Positions 45,875-57,627 are shown, numbered from the stretch's first letter. The stretch: DNA of 64,000 bases from Leucaena leucocephala (GCA_037074615.1 CM073518.1:15948501-16012500), one strand, 5' to 3'. Made by a program: numbers and translations. Notes: generated by a model not told the origin, from the sequence alone.

Positions 45875-48800
45875 ATGGTACGAACGAGGAGAACTATTCC
45901 AGCTGAGGAACCCCGAGAGGCTGGAAACCTTAATCAAATGATTATAGAACGATTAGAACAGCAACAAAAGATGATAGAAGAAATGAGAGCTGCTCAAGCA
46001 CGAAATGAACAAGAAAGAGATGCTGCCATAGCCGCGGCAGTAGCAGCAGCTGTAAATAATTTAAGACCGCCAGAGCCTTCAGGAGCAACTAGTAGAGAAC
46101 CTGAAGAAGTACCACAGCAGGCGGAACAGCCCCAGAGAAGGGTTGAATCAAGGGAGGAGGCAGTTGGCATCCAACAATGGATGGTGCGATTTTGCAAACA
46201 CAATCCTCCCATATTCGAAGGGACATTTGAAGTACATGTAGCAGAAAATTGGGTCAGCAGATTAGAGAAGATCTTTAAGGTCCTCGACTGCCCGACTGAA
46301 ACCAAGGCCCAAATGGCCATCTATCAATTGGAAAAGGATGCGGATAGATGGTGGAAGAATACAGAGTTACTTCTCCAAGCAAGAGATATTCCAGTTACCT
46401 GGGAAGTATTTCTTGAGCAATTTTATGAGAAATATTTTCCTCAATCTGTCAGAGATGAAAGGGAGGCTGAATTCCTTGTGCTGAGGCAAGGAGAAAAAGA
46501 ATCTTTTGATGAATATTTGGCCAAGTTCATCCGGCTTTCTCAATATTCAACTTACCTACGCCAAGTGGATGATGAACGCTGGATGACAGAAAGAATGATT
46601 CGAGGGCTGAATTCTATGTTAAAGGAGAAGTTAACTCCCCAACAATACAGCCAGTTCAATAAGGCTGTGGAAGCATGTCGAATCGTTGAGAATAGCATGA
46701 ATCATAGAATGCTGTCCAGATCTAGGAGTAAAGATCAAGCGACTCCTGATAAGACCGGACGGAATCAAGAAGCGGCCAGTGGGAGCTGCTATAAGAAAAG
46801 AAAGCGCCCGTGGCAGACCAAGAGGCCTAACAGAGGAAATTTCCGCGGAAGATCCAATAACAGGGATCCAAAGGCCCCAGTATGTGAAAAGTGTGGAAAG
46901 AATCATGGTGACAGACCATGCTTGATGGGCCAGAATGTATGCTACACCTGCGGAAAGCCCGGACATTTTTCCAGGGAATGTCCTCAAGCTATAACTGATC
47001 CAAGGCCAAGGACGGCGGGACGAGTGTTTGCACTCACTAGAGAGGATGCTCAGCGATCATCTGAGATGATCCAAGGTACAATCTATCTCAATGATCATGC
47101 TGTGACTGCCCTATTTGATTCGGGTGCAAGTCATTCCTTTATATCTTATGAATGTGCTAAATGCCTAGGCCTTCTGATCAGCAAGTTACGTTATGATATA
47201 CAGGTGAAAACCCCCACCAACGCTAGGGTGATCACATCTGATGCCTGTCTAAATAGTGTGGTGCGTTATGAGCACTGCAGTACCACCCTGGACCTGATCT
47301 GTATGCCTTTCCAGGAGATTGAGGTCATACTCGGTTTAAATTGGTTATCCTCCAATAATGTGATGTTGGACTGCAGAAACAAGACCCTAGTTCTTGGTCC
47401 AAAGATTACTGATCGGAGCCTAGAAGTACAACTGAACTTCGTGACAGAGGCTCAGGCAGAAAAATATCTACGGAAAGGATGTCAGGGATATGTGGTATTC
47501 TTTTCTGTTCAAGCAGAAGTGGAGGAAGGCATCGAGGAGGTTCCTGTAGTCAATGAATTTCCTGAAGTCTTTCCAAAGGAGATTCAAGGATTGCCTTCGG
47601 AGCGTGAAGTGGAGTTTGCAATCGACATTGTACCTGGAGCTGGACCAGTATCAAAAGCCCCATACAGGATGGCTCCCAACGAAATGATGGAACTGAAGAA
47701 GCAAATTGAGGAGCTATTGGAGAAGGGTTTTATACGACCCAGTGTATCGCCATGGGGTGCTCCAGTACTGTTCGTCAAGAAGAAAGATGGTAGCTTAAGG
47801 CTGTGCATTGACTACAGGGAATTAAATAAGCTTACAGTTAAGAACAAGTATCCTCTTCCCAGAATTGATGACCTGCTAGATCAATTGGCAGGAGCGAGCT
47901 TATTCTCCAAGATTGACTTGAGATCTGGCTACCATCAACTAAGGGTCAAGCCAGATGATATTCCAAAGACGGCGTTCAGAACGTGCTACGGACATTTTGA
48001 ATTTTTGGTGATGCCTTTTGGACTAACCAATGCACCTGCTATTTTCATGGACTATATGAACCGGATTTTCAGGCCTTATCTAGATCAGTTCGTTGTGGTC
48101 TTTATTGATGATATTCTGGTGTACTCCAAATCTCCAGAGGAGCATGAGAGGCATTTGAGGATTGTTCTTGGTACCCTTAAAGAGAAGAAGCTCTATGCTA
48201 AGCTGAGTAAGTGCGAGTTTTGGCTTTCAGAAGTCAAATTTCTCGGTCATGTCATATCCCGAGACGGGGTAGCTGTGGATCCTAGCAAAGTTGAAGCAGT
48301 TTTGAGCTGGGAACAGCCAAGGACAGTGACAGAGATTAGAAGTTTTCTCGGCCTAGCAGGGTACTACAGACGATTTATTCAAGACTTTTCTCGAATTGCC
48401 TTACCACTTACCAAGCTGACCAGAAAGAATCAGCAGTTTAAGTGGGATGAGAAGTGCGAGGCTAGCTTCCAGCAGTTGAAACAGAGATTAACGACTACTC
48501 CCGTGCTGATTATTCCAGACCCAACTCAGACTTATGTAGTCTACACTGATGCTAGCAAGCAGGGGCTGGGATGTGTGCTTATGCAGCAAGGTCGAGTAGT
48601 AGCCTACGCCTCTCGGCAGTTAAAGCCACATGAAGAGAATTATCCCACTCATGATCTGGAGCTTGCTGCGGTGGTCTATGCCCTGAAGATATGGAGGCAC
48701 TATTTATACGGAGCAACGATAGAGTTGTTTTGCGACCACAAAAGCCTGAAGTATCTACAGGATCAGAAGGAGCTGAACATGAGGCAGCGGCGATGGATGG

Positions 48801-50434
48801 AATTGTTAAAAGATTATGACTTCCAGATTAAATACCATCCAGGAAAAGCCAATGTGGTAGCTGATGCCCTGAGTAGAAAGGTGGTGCAGGTTGCATACAT
48901 GATGATCAAGGAATTGGAACTGATAGAAGATATGCGCGACTGGAGCCCTCTATATCAAATGCAACTGACGGAGAATCCTTTTGGAGGAGTTCATGTCAGA
49001 ACTTGCATAGAAGATGAGATCAAAGAGGCTCAGGAACAGGATAAGCTCGCAGCAATATTCAAAGACAAGCTGGAGAAAGGGAAGACAAGGAATTTTGAGA
49101 TGTCCCCAGACGGATTACTACAGTTTAGGGGAAAACCCTATATCCCAAATGTTGGGGGATTAAGGGAAAGGATTCTGGAGGAAGCACATAAAAGCCGATA
49201 TACAGTACATCCAGGTATGACCAAAATGTACCATGATGTTAAAAGGTTATTCTGGTGGCCTGGACTGAAGAAAGATGTTGTAGCTTACGTATCTAAGTGC
49301 TTAACCTGCCAGAAAGTGAAAGTTGAACATCAAAAGCCAGCAGGAACGTTGCAGCCTTTAGATATCCCTGAGTGGAAATGGGATGGGATTGCCATGGACT
49401 TTGTGGAAGGACTACCCTTGACACCAAGTAGACATGATGCGGTTTGGGTAGTAATCGATCGACTGACAAAGTCAGCACATTTCCTGGCAATCAATAAGAG
49501 AGATTCTCTAGAAAAGCTGGCAAAGCTGTATATAAAGGAGATCGTTAGGCTCCATGGTATCCCAAGCAGCATTGTGTCTGATAGAGATCCTCGATTTACT
49601 TCAAATTTCTGGAGGGCTCTACAGGAAGAAATGGGCACTACTCTCAAATTCAGTACAGCTTATCATCCTCAGACAGATGGTCAATCTGAAAGAACAATAC
49701 AGACGTTAGAAGATATGCTGAGAGCATGTGTCCTAGATTTCAAAGGCAGCTGGGATATCCATTTACCCCTTATAGAGTTTGCATATAACAATAGTTATCA
49801 GGCCAGTATACAGATGGCACCTTTTGAAACACTCTATGGACGGAAACGTAAATCCCCCTTATGCTGGCTAGAGTTGAGCGAGAGAAGAATGCTTGGTCCG
49901 GATATAGTGGATCAAACTGCAGAACAAGTTACGGTAATTAGAAAACGATTGTTGACGGCTCAAAGCAGACAGAAGAGCTATGCAGATGTCAGAAGGAAGC
50001 CGTTGGAGTTTGAAGAAGGAGAACATGTATTCCTTAAGTTAACTCCAACCACAGGAGCCGGACGATCGATTAAGGTGAAGAAGTTGCATCCAAGATACAT
50101 CGGGCCATTCCAGATTCTCTCAAAGATAGGAGCAGTAGCCTACAAGTTGGCTCTTCCTCTGAATCTCAGCCAGATACATGATGTGTTCCATGTTTCCCAA
50201 TTAAAGAAGTATATTCCAGATCCATCTCATGTGATTGAGCAAGATGAGGTCGCACTGCGAGATGACTTGACCTATGAGGTTGGACCGGTGCGAATTGCTG
50301 ATAGAAAAGTCAAGCAGTTACGGAATAAGCAGATTCCTTTAGTTAAAGTGATCTGGAAAGGCTTGACTGAACAAGAGGCTACATGGGAAACAGAAGAAAA
50401 GATGAAAGAGAAGTATCCAGAATTGTTTCTATAG
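45875..50434 (+). CDS. Tekay-type gag-pol polyprotein with chromodomain
   Basis: A single frame of 1519 codons from the ATG at 45875 (MVRTRRTIPAEE), chosen over an ATG 14 codons upstream because family members start MVRTR-like. In order: retrotransposon gag domain (about 130-260); CCHC knuckle CYTCGKPGHFSREC (about 355); aspartic protease FDSGASHSF (Asp 415); reverse transcriptase with FIDD (Asp 745 and 746); RNase H with YTDASKQGLG (Asp 892); integrase with the His/Cys zinc site (from His 1112) and a DDE triad at Asp 1175, Asp 1236 and Glu 1272 (D-X35-E); a C-terminal chromodomain (about 1465-1519, VKVIWKGLTEQEATWE). All catalytic residues are present and there is no stop or frameshift. The chromodomain and long LTRs place it in the Tekay clade. 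It may still be competent for transposition proteins. Confidence 0.96.
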   Translation: MVRTRRTIPAEEPREAGNLNQMIIERLEQQQKMIEEMRAAQARNEQERDAAIAAAVAAAVNNLRPPEPSGATSREPEEVPQQAEQPQRRVESREEAVGIQQWMVRFCKHNPPIFEGTFEVHVAENWVSRLEKIFKVLDCPTETKAQMAIYQLEKDADRWWKNTELLLQARDIPVTWEVFLEQFYEKYFPQSVRDEREAEFLVLRQGEKESFDEYLAKFIRLSQYSTYLRQVDDERWMTERMIRGLNSMLKEKLTPQQYSQFNKAVEACRIVENSMNHRMLSRSRSKDQATPDKTGRNQEAASGSCYKKRKRPWQTKRPNRGNFRGRSNNRDPKAPVCEKCGKNHGDRPCLMGQNVCYTCGKPGHFSRECPQAITDPRPRTAGRVFALTREDAQRSSEMIQGTIYLNDHAVTALFDSGASHSFISYECAKCLGLLISKLRYDIQVKTPTNARVITSDACLNSVVRYEHCSTTLDLICMPFQEIEVILGLNWLSSNNVMLDCRNKTLVLGPKITDRSLEVQLNFVTEAQAEKYLRKGCQGYVVFFSVQAEVEEGIEEVPVVNEFPEVFPKEIQGLPSEREVEFAIDIVPGAGPVSKAPYRMAPNEMMELKKQIEELLEKGFIRPSVSPWGAPVLFVKKKDGSLRLCIDYRELNKLTVKNKYPLPRIDDLLDQLAGASLFSKIDLRSGYHQLRVKPDDIPKTAFRTCYGHFEFLVMPFGLTNAPAIFMDYMNRIFRPYLDQFVVVFIDDILVYSKSPEEHERHLRIVLGTLKEKKLYAKLSKCEFWLSEVKFLGHVISRDGVAVDPSKVEAVLSWEQPRTVTEIRSFLGLAGYYRRFIQDFSRIALPLTKLTRKNQQFKWDEKCEASFQQLKQRLTTTPVLIIPDPTQTYVVYTDASKQGLGCVLMQQGRVVAYASRQLKPHEENYPTHDLELAAVVYALKIWRHYLYGATIELFCDHKSLKYLQDQKELNMRQRRWMELLKDYDFQIKYHPGKANVVADALSRKVVQVAYMMIKELELIEDMRDWSPLYQMQLTENPFGGVHVRTCIEDEIKEAQEQDKLAAIFKDKLEKGKTRNFEMSPDGLLQFRGKPYIPNVGGLRERILEEAHKSRYTVHPGMTKMYHDVKRLFWWPGLKKDVVAYVSKCLTCQKVKVEHQKPAGTLQPLDIPEWKWDGIAMDFVEGLPLTPSRHDAVWVVIDRLTKSAHFLAINKRDSLEKLAKLYIKEIVRLHGIPSSIVSDRDPRFTSNFWRALQEEMGTTLKFSTAYHPQTDGQSERTIQTLEDMLRACVLDFKGSWDIHLPLIEFAYNNSYQASIQMAPFETLYGRKRKSPLCWLELSERRMLGPDIVDQTAEQVTVIRKRLLTAQSRQKSYADVRRKPLEFEEGEHVFLKLTPTTGAGRSIKVKKLHPRYIGPFQILSKIGAVAYKLALPLNLSQIHDVFHVSQLKKYIPDPSHVIEQDEVALRDDLTYEVGPVRIADRKVKQLRNKQIPLVKVIWKGLTEQEATWETEEKMKEKYPELFL

Positions 50435-50473
50435 GATAGGTGTAATGTAAATTTCGGGGACGAAATTTATTTT

Positions 50474-50487
50474 AAGGGGGAGAGAAA
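50474..50487 (+). promoter_or_regulatory. Polypurine tract
   Basis: AAGGGGGAGAGAAA directly precedes the 3' LTR start TGTAATATCC. Confidence 0.88.
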
Positions 50488-51723
50488 TGTAATATCCTTA
50501 ATTTTCTGTACTGGTTCCTATGTACAGATTAAACGAAATATATGAGCTATGTTTCCGGAAAGACATGTGGACCTTTATGTAAAGAAAAGGATTAAATTGC
50601 AAAAGAAAGGAAATTAAGGGACCTAAATGCAATTATGGAAAGTTTAAAGTTAGGAATGAAAGGTAGACAAAAATGTGGGGTCTTAAAGTGTAATTTTAGC
50701 CAAATTAAGGGACTTAATTATAAAGAAGGAAAAGTTCCTTGGGGCTAAAGTATAATTAAAGAAAATAGGCCAGAAGTGGTTTGCACCGCCCGACAGCATT
50801 TCAGTCCCAGATTCTACCAGAAGGTAGGGCAGGTGACGCCGGGTAACCAAGCCTAATACCGGAATTTTTGAAGACTCCAGATAGCCAGAAATGGACTGAT
50901 CGTCCAAAAGTTATAAAAATTTATACCGGATACCCTAGATTTTAGATATAAGTGGGAAAATACAGGATGATGCGCCTTTATGGGGCGGATGTCGGGAAAC
51001 TGACAGGATACCGATAGGAGGTCTGTAGGAAAAGTTATTCACAAAATAAAAAATCCAGACGGAGTGTGAGGCCTCCGGGGATCCGGGTTGGAGATTTATC
51101 GGTATTTTTAAAGGGGCTAAATGCGATCGAATGACTTCGGTCAGATGACCGTTATAACCCCCAAGGATGCCTGAACACAGTAGGACACTGTATCTGGGGA
51201 AAAGAGCCGGTGTCCGAAAAAGGTGTATAATCGGTAAATAATAGTTAAAATATTCAATGAACTGTGTTAAAGGAAGATTTCTCGTAATGCGTGCCATACA
51301 GGTAATGGACCCAGGAAGCCCAAAAATGGCGCCATTAGAGGCCCAATAAGACTCTTGGACTGATAGGTGGGCCAGTGTCCAGCAGAACCCCGGAAAAGTG
51401 CGAAATTACGAAAATGCCCCTATGTTGTACAAAAAGGGCAGCAGATGAATAAAGGGTATTCTGGTCATTTTGGACAGACCCAGAGGTCAAGACATGTCTA
51501 AATAAGGTTGACTAGAGCCAGTATAAGCTTTGACCGAGTCCAGAAAGGTGTGAAATGACAATTTTGCCCTTAGGGTTAAAATAGGACAAGATAGGGCACC
51601 AAGGGCATTTTGGTCATTTCGCAGGGGATCTGTAATTGAGTCTGGACCCAGTATTAAAAAGTTAATGATATAAAGGGTCTAGATACTAAATGTGAGGTCA
51701 GTAGACATAAAAAGGATCTTCAG
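50488..51723 (+). repeat. Truncated 3' LTR of the Tekay-type element
   Basis: Matches the first 1.24 kb of the 5' LTR with about 13 differences, then ends abruptly after AAAAAGGATCTTCAG. The missing 1.6 kb includes the TATA box and U5. What follows is Athila-like sequence in the opposite orientation. Confidence 0.93.
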
Positions 51724-51792
51724 CAATTTATCACACATGAAAACCAAATAAAGACTTGTAATGAAAGATTGGATTAATCGAAGCACAAAAAA

Positions 51793-51834
51793 GCATCCTC
51801 CCCCATACTTAAACTTGACAGTGTCCTCACTGTC
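51793..51834 (-). other. Conserved hairpin plus purine motif of the Athila-like element
   Basis: On the minus strand GACAGTGAGGACACTGTC forms a perfect 7-bp stem with a 4-nt AGGA loop. It is followed at once by AAGTTTAAGTATGGGGGAGG. Similar GACATTGAGGACAATGTC plus GGGGGAG blocks recur in plant Athila/Tat elements downstream of coding regions. The stem differs from that form by a compensated base pair, which hints at selection on RNA structure. Confidence 0.6.
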
Positions 51835-52233
51835 AATAGAACTTTTGAAATCACAGCACATTATAAAGTCAATCAAATCTAGATCCAACACAGCAAGTAA
51901 TCTCATCACTCAATGCAAATTTTCCAATGAGGCATGCAGTCATATTCAAGTCATACAAAGCAATACAAGTAAAGTGAAGATGACAGGATGGTAAGCTAAA
52001 GTCATGCATGGGAGTGAGTAGGTGTCTTAGAGAAAAATCAATGACTATGCAGCACACAGATAGTAACGGGGTATTATTAAAAATAGAAAGAAACCTAGAA
52101 TAAAAAGAAATAAACTGAAAATAAAAACTATCCTACTGAATCAGCCCTTTCCAATCATCAAACCACAATATCAATCATATAGTAGGAGGAAAACTTGTAA
52201 AAGGTAAGAAATAGGACAGGGACAACCTGGCCA

Positions 52234-53321
52234 TCAAGTTGGCGATAGGAACTCATAAAACTTTGAGAGATGGCTGTTTGATTGGGAAGTTGTCCCTATT
52301 GTCTTCTCTCTCCACTTTGGCTTCCTAGGATCATGCGCTCTGCTTACATCATGAAGCCCATCCAAGCTCGTCTTGAATGTTTCCTCTCTAAACTTGAACT
52401 TACCCAACTGTGGTTGGCAAGTGGCAGCAACAAGCTTAGGAGATATTTCCTTCGCCTTTTTTGTATATCCCTCGAAGTTGCTCTTATCCAGCTTGTGTGG
52501 GTTTCCCAATTTGTCATATGCTTCCTCAAGCGTCGCACCAAGCTGAGGTTGGTCTTCAACTTCAATGTGCATAGAGTCTCCTTGCTTGCTCGACTCCAGC
52601 TTTTCCTTATGTTGCTTTCCTTTATATGTTGGACTTGGTACTGTTGTTGCCTCTTCATGCGGCTCTTGCATCTGTGGCAGAGATGAATTCTCAATCTCAT
52701 CATCTTCTTCATCCTTGTCTGGTGTCTTAGCTTTTTCAAAATGTACTTGTCTTCCACTTCTTAGAGATATAGCATTCAGACCCCTTGGATTCATGACAAT
52801 GTTTGAGGGTTCGCTGCCACTGCTCTTTCCTTGAATGTCACTCACTGTATTGGAAACTTGAGTTAAGTGATTTGTGATATCTGCATTCTTACAACTTAAC
52901 TCTTCAAGTTTTCTGTGTACATCTACATTATCTTTCTGCATACTTTGGAGAATTGAAGCTATGGAGGTGAACTGACCATCATTCTCCTTGAGCTTGTGGT
53001 CTATATTGGTCATTCTACCATCCATATTATTTATTTGTGCTGCCATACTCTTCAACAATTGAGAGGTCTCATCTGGCCTTGATGCCACTAAGGCATTAGG
53101 TTGTGTTGGAACCATAGACCTTGCATTACTTTGGTAGTTGCTTGAAGAAGCACTACCTCCTTGGAATTAATTTGGTCTACCACTCCCCCACCTAAAGTTT
53201 GGGTGGTCTCTCCAGCCAGGATTATATGTGTTGGAGTATGAGTCTCTCTTCTGGAAATAATTCTCTTCCTTGATACATTACTGCAACTTCTTCAAACTAT
53301 CTATCACATGTACTTGTAGCA
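52234..53321 (-). pseudogene. Athila-like gag, C-terminal part
   Basis: Upstream of the open frame the minus strand reads SNTYNPGWRDHPNFRWGSG, a hallmark of Athila gag, with an in-frame stop shortly after. The long frame 53115-52234 (293 codons) encodes helical sequence (LLKSMAAQINNMDGRMTNID, IASILQSMQK), then NPRGLNAISLRSGRQ, the conserved motif before the protease region in Athila elements, then a charged Pro/Glu/Lys-rich tail ending LSKFYEFLSPT. No protease follows. Because of the stop and the LTR insertion upstream the whole gag is not translatable, although this part is well preserved. Confidence 0.8.
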
Positions 53322-56242
53322 TGTAATACCCCAATTTTCAGGCCCAGAGACTCAGAAAGTGAGCCTGAAATAGATAGACTATCAGACTCCTTTGAACAGA
53401 AATCCTAAAAACATACAGAGGGTTTTTAGGGACTAAACTGCAAATAAGTCAAAGATCAAGGACTTATAGGTAAATAGTGAAAGTCCCTAAAGATATAGTG
53501 GCTATTTATGCAAGGAAAGGGGTTAAATTACAAAAGAAATAAAATGTAGGGACTTAGATGTAATTATGAAAAAGTTTAAGGCCAAAAAGAAAAGTAGACA
53601 AAAAGGTGGGGTCCTTAAGTGTAATTTTTGCCAAATAAAAGGGGATTTAATTATAAAGAAGAAAAGTTTCCTGGGGCTAAAGTATAATTAAAGAAAGTCA
53701 GGCCGGAAGTGGTTTGCACTGCCCGACAGCATTTCAGTCCCAAATTCTACCAGAAGGTAGGGCAGGGGATGCCGGGTAACCTAGCCTAATACCGGAATTT
53801 TTGAAGACTCCAGATAGCCAGAAATGGACTGATCGTCCAAAACTTATAAAAATTCCTACCGGATATCCTAGATCTCGGATATAAGTGAGAAAATACAGGA
53901 TGATGCGCCTTTATGGGGCGGATGTCAGGAAACTGATAGAATACCGATAGGAGGTCTGTAGAAAGATTTATTCACAAAATAGCAAATACAGACGGGAGTG
54001 TTAAGCCTCCGGGGATCCGGGTAGGAGATTTATCGGTATTTTTAAAGGGGCTGAATAAGATCGGATGACCTCGGTCAGATGACCGTTAGGACCCACAGGG
54101 ATGCCTGAACACAGTAGGACACTGTATCTGGAAAAAGGAGCCGGTGTCCGGAAAGGTGTATAATCGGTAAATAATAATTAAAATATTTGGTGAACTGTGA
54201 CAGAGGAAGATTCCTCGTAATACGTGCCATATAGTTAATGGACCCAGGAAGCCCAAAAAATGGCTCCATTAGAGTCCCAATAAGGCTCTTGGACTGATAG
54301 GTGGGCCAGTGTCCAGCAGAACCCCGAAAAAGTGCGAAATTACGAAAATGCCCCTGTGTTGTACAAAAAGGGCAGTAGATGAATGAAGGGCATTCTGGTC
54401 ATTCTGGACAGGCCCAGAGGTCAAGACATGTCTAAATAAGGTTGATTAGAGCCAGTATAAGCTTTGACCAGGTCCAAAAAGGTGTGAAATGACGATTTTG
54501 CCCTTAGGGTTAAAATAGGACAAGATAGGGCACCAAGGGCATTTTGGTCATTTCGCAGGGGATCTGTAACTGAGTCTGGACCCAGTATTAAAAATTTAAT
54601 GATATAAAGGGTCTAGATACTAAATGTGAGGTCAGTATACATAAAAAGGATCTTCAGAAACATCAGACTCAGAAAACGGCACGTTTTTCGAGGCGATAGA
54701 CCGGGCCGGTACCGGATTGGATCGGAAAGCTTCCAGAACCTCCAAATTTCGTCACATGAAGAATATGGGTGGTGAGGTGTCCTATGAGGTGTCCCATGAG
54801 GTGTCCAGGGTGATGCAGTAAAAGAGAATTAAAGAAAATAGGAAATTCCAGGAAAAACCAGGACCACAGGATCATAAGTCTTCCTAATTACAAGATTGCC
54901 ATTGCTCAACACTATAAATACCCCTAGCTCTTCATTTTCACGCCAAGAAGCATTCTTAGAGGTAGAAAGAAGTTCTTGAGAGAGAAAGTGTGAGGAAGAA
55001 AGAAGTAAGGAAGTTCTGGTGAAGTTGGAAGTAGTAGGGAAGTCTGAAGCTCTGCTTTTGAGGTAGTAACTAATCCTAGCTCTTATGTAATGTCTTGTGA
55101 TGTGTTGTTTTGTTTGGTTGGATTGTTGTCTTATATGTTATGCTTGAAGCTCTATTCCAATGCTATGATCATATGTTATTGAATATGGAAGCATGCAGCA
55201 TACTTATCTGTACACAATCGCAAGCAAGCACCGTCACTCTGCATTACATATATTGTTATGATTGTTGCTACTGGGATTCTTTTGAATCTCATACATAACA
55301 TTACAGGGGAGGTTCTGTCAAAATGAAATTTGGAAATTTTAAGAGACGCCGTTATGCTGCCGAAATTTCGGCAAGAAAGCAGGAACAGGGAAAGGAACTG
55401 ATACGTACTGTGTACGTAGTGCTGTCTAAGGAGGCTGGAAGTGAGTGGACCCAGCAGGTTCATCTAGTCTTTCCTGGGTACTACGTAGAATGGTAGTTCT
55501 CATGAGGGAATTACCGAATCGGTATAACATCGGTTACTTTCTAAAGAAGAATTGTAGCAGTTATGCTGCCGGATTTTAGACAGTGAAAAGATGTAATAGA
55601 AATTTGAGGGGATTGATCATACACTGATATACAATAGTTGATTATCTAATAATAATTGTTATCTGGCATGTATGACTAATATGTGATGGTTGTATGCATG
55701 TGTATGTGAAGATTGAATGCTGAAAAATAGGTTCAGTGAACAGAAACTCGTGAGGACCTATGCATGTTTGATAAATCATTAAAAATAGTAAATGATTGAA
55801 TTAATGCACTAAATTTTTATGGTAAAAATTATATATACTAAGATTTAATTTGATATATAGAATACCCCATTTGGATGTCTGTACGAAAGGATATAAATTA
55901 CCAAAGATGGAACCAGAATGCTGGATTCAGGAGAAAATCACTGGATGAACAGTAACTTTGAAACGTTTACCCACGATGAATTGGTCAAGTAATGGTCAAC
56001 CAATGATTTTTCCCTGAAATATAATTGAGTTAGCTTCATGTAGCACTTTGAACCACTTCGTTTTGAGTTTTCTATAATTAGTTATGATTTTTCAAAGTTA
56101 AGTCACTCATCTGGAATTTGCCACAGTGAATAGTACCGAAAGAGTAGAATTCCAGATTGATAGTTTGGACTTCTATAACCCTGAAAGTGGTTCCAAATGC
56201 TACTGAATGGTTCCTAAGATGTATAAAAATAAGGATGTGACA
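53322..56242 (+). mobile_element. Gypsy (Tekay-type) solo LTR, 2921 bp, TSD TAGCA
   Basis: A complete LTR from TGTAATACCCCAATTTTCAG to AAATAAGGATGTGACA, without internal sequence. It is flanked by a perfect TAGCA duplication (53317-53321 and 56243-56247) inside the Athila-like gag. It shares the TATA box (54913-54920) and the triple GAGGTGTCC repeat (about 54774-54808) with the 42122 LTR but differs by many substitutions and a distinct first 130 bp, so it comes from a different, older member of the family. Confidence 0.95.
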
Positions 56243-57307
56243 TAGCATGCATCATTGAAGCACAAGATTCACATCCTGTAACTAAGGCTTGTGAGGTATC
56301 CACTGCATGAACTTGTTTTGTGGAATAAAGCTTTCTTTCAATTAGATTCATCCTCTTCTCCATTCGGTTTCCCAAGGCTGCTATTTCAGCTAAGATTACA
56401 TTTGAATTGCCTGAAGATGAGGTGGTTGTTCTTCTTGGATCCCTAATCTAATGGTCTTCATTGGCCATTTTCTGGAGTAACTCCCAACTTGCTTGTGGGG
56501 TCTTATCTCTCAAAGAACAATTCATTGCTGCATTCAAGGAAACCTGATTATGAGAAAGTAGACCATCAAAGAAAATATCTACTAAATCAGCCTTGGTCAT
56601 GTTGTGGTTAGGGCATCTAGCCAACAGATTAAGAAACCTCGTCCAGTACTCGTGTAAAGACTCTCCATCCTATTGCAGAATATTAGTGATCTCCTTCTTC
56701 ATTCAAGTGGTCTTTGAAGCTAGGAAAAACTGTTCAAGATAAGTTGATTTCAGCTAATCCCATATAAGAGTTGAGAAATGAGTTGGCAAATTGTATAGCC
56801 ACTCCTTAGCCTTTCCTTCCAAGGTGAAGTGGAAACACCTCCTTAAGACATCATCCAGTGTAGTCATTGGAGGCTTCATTGAGGAACAGATCATATGCAT
56901 GGTTTGTAAGTGCCTGTGAGGACATTCTCCTGTAAAACCATGAAATTTGGGTAAGGCTGCAATCAAAGCTCCTTTAATCTCAAAGTTAGCTTCTTTAGTA
57001 TAGAATCCATAAGGATCATAATTCACATGCGAATGATTAATTTCCCTCACACTTCTATTATCCTCTACATTCATAGGTATTTCATTTTCTCCATTCCCAT
57101 TATGCCCATTATGATCAGCCTATTCAGTTCAGTTTTAGACTCTAGAATACTAGAGGAGGAACTAGATTTTCCCTCTTCTTCTCTAAATTCCCTAAATTCT
57201 CTCTTTAGTTTCCTAAGTCTTCTCTCAATTTTAGGTTTAAAAGGCACTAATGGTTCAGTTTTATATGCATGCAATGCAGAAATGTCAAGAACAAACAATG
57301 CAATCAA
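56243..57307 (-). pseudogene. Athila-like gag, N-terminal part
   Basis: From about 57307 the frame reads FKPKIERRLRKLKREF, then 57074-56754 gives YTKEANFEIKGALIAALPKF, HRHLQTMHMICSSM and GKAKEWLYNLPTHFSTLIWD, the retrotransposon gag domain of Athila/Tat elements. Past several stops the domain continues (LHEYWTRFLNLLARCPNHNM, AAMNCSLRDKTPQASWELL) up to the solo LTR at 56242. Non-functional. Confidence 0.8.
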
Positions 57308-57339
57308 TCAGAAACTTCACAGCAGAAAATTTTCAGTTA

Positions 57340-57470
57340 GTTGCGACTTAAAATCACAGAGAGTAGCAGTCGCGACTAACAGTTTCAAATGTCGTGACTG
57401 GTTTTCGCAGAGTAATCAAACTTCCTAGAAAAATAGTCAGGTCACTACACAAATGAGTTTTGGTCGCGAC
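57340..57470. repeat. GTCGCGAC-type words in the Athila-like leader
   Basis: Exact GTCGCGAC at 57369-57376 and 57463-57470, with one-base variants GTTGCGAC (57340) and GTCGTGAC (57391), near a repeated TCACAGAGAGTA word (about 57354 and 57477). They lie between the primer-binding site and gag. Confidence 0.75.
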
Positions 57471-57627
57471 TCAAAGTCACAGAGAGTATTTTTGCAGAAA
57501 CTCAGAACGATACAAAATGCAATGCAATTTAAAGACTACTAAAACTAAAATGCAAAAAAAATATAGAAAATTAACTCAGGTAGCTAATGAAATCGACAAA
57601 CAATTACTAGGGAACCAATTACTTGGC

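Larger units (their letters stand above)
42122..51723 (+). mobile_element. Tekay-type Ty3/gypsy chromovirus, coding regions intact
   Basis: A plus-strand element with a 2827-bp 5' LTR, primer-binding site, an extra ORF, an uninterrupted gag-pol ending in a chromodomain, a polypurine tract, and the first 1236 bp of the 3' LTR. The aligned LTR parts differ at about 13 positions by eye (about 99% identical), so it is young. The left flanking pentamer is TTATG. The right LTR is cut at 51723, where Athila-like sequence begins, so the right target duplication is lost. Confidence 0.93.

Noticed and set aside
45994..46320. Antisense frames of 105-118 codons within gag-pol (also 46631-46987 and 49330-49647)
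   Set aside because: They are shadows of the strong plus-strand coding frame and have no domain of their own.
52282..52834. Plus-strand frames of 89-134 codons opposite the Athila-like gag
   Set aside because: They are antisense shadows of the gag frame, with low-complexity Leu/Ser composition.
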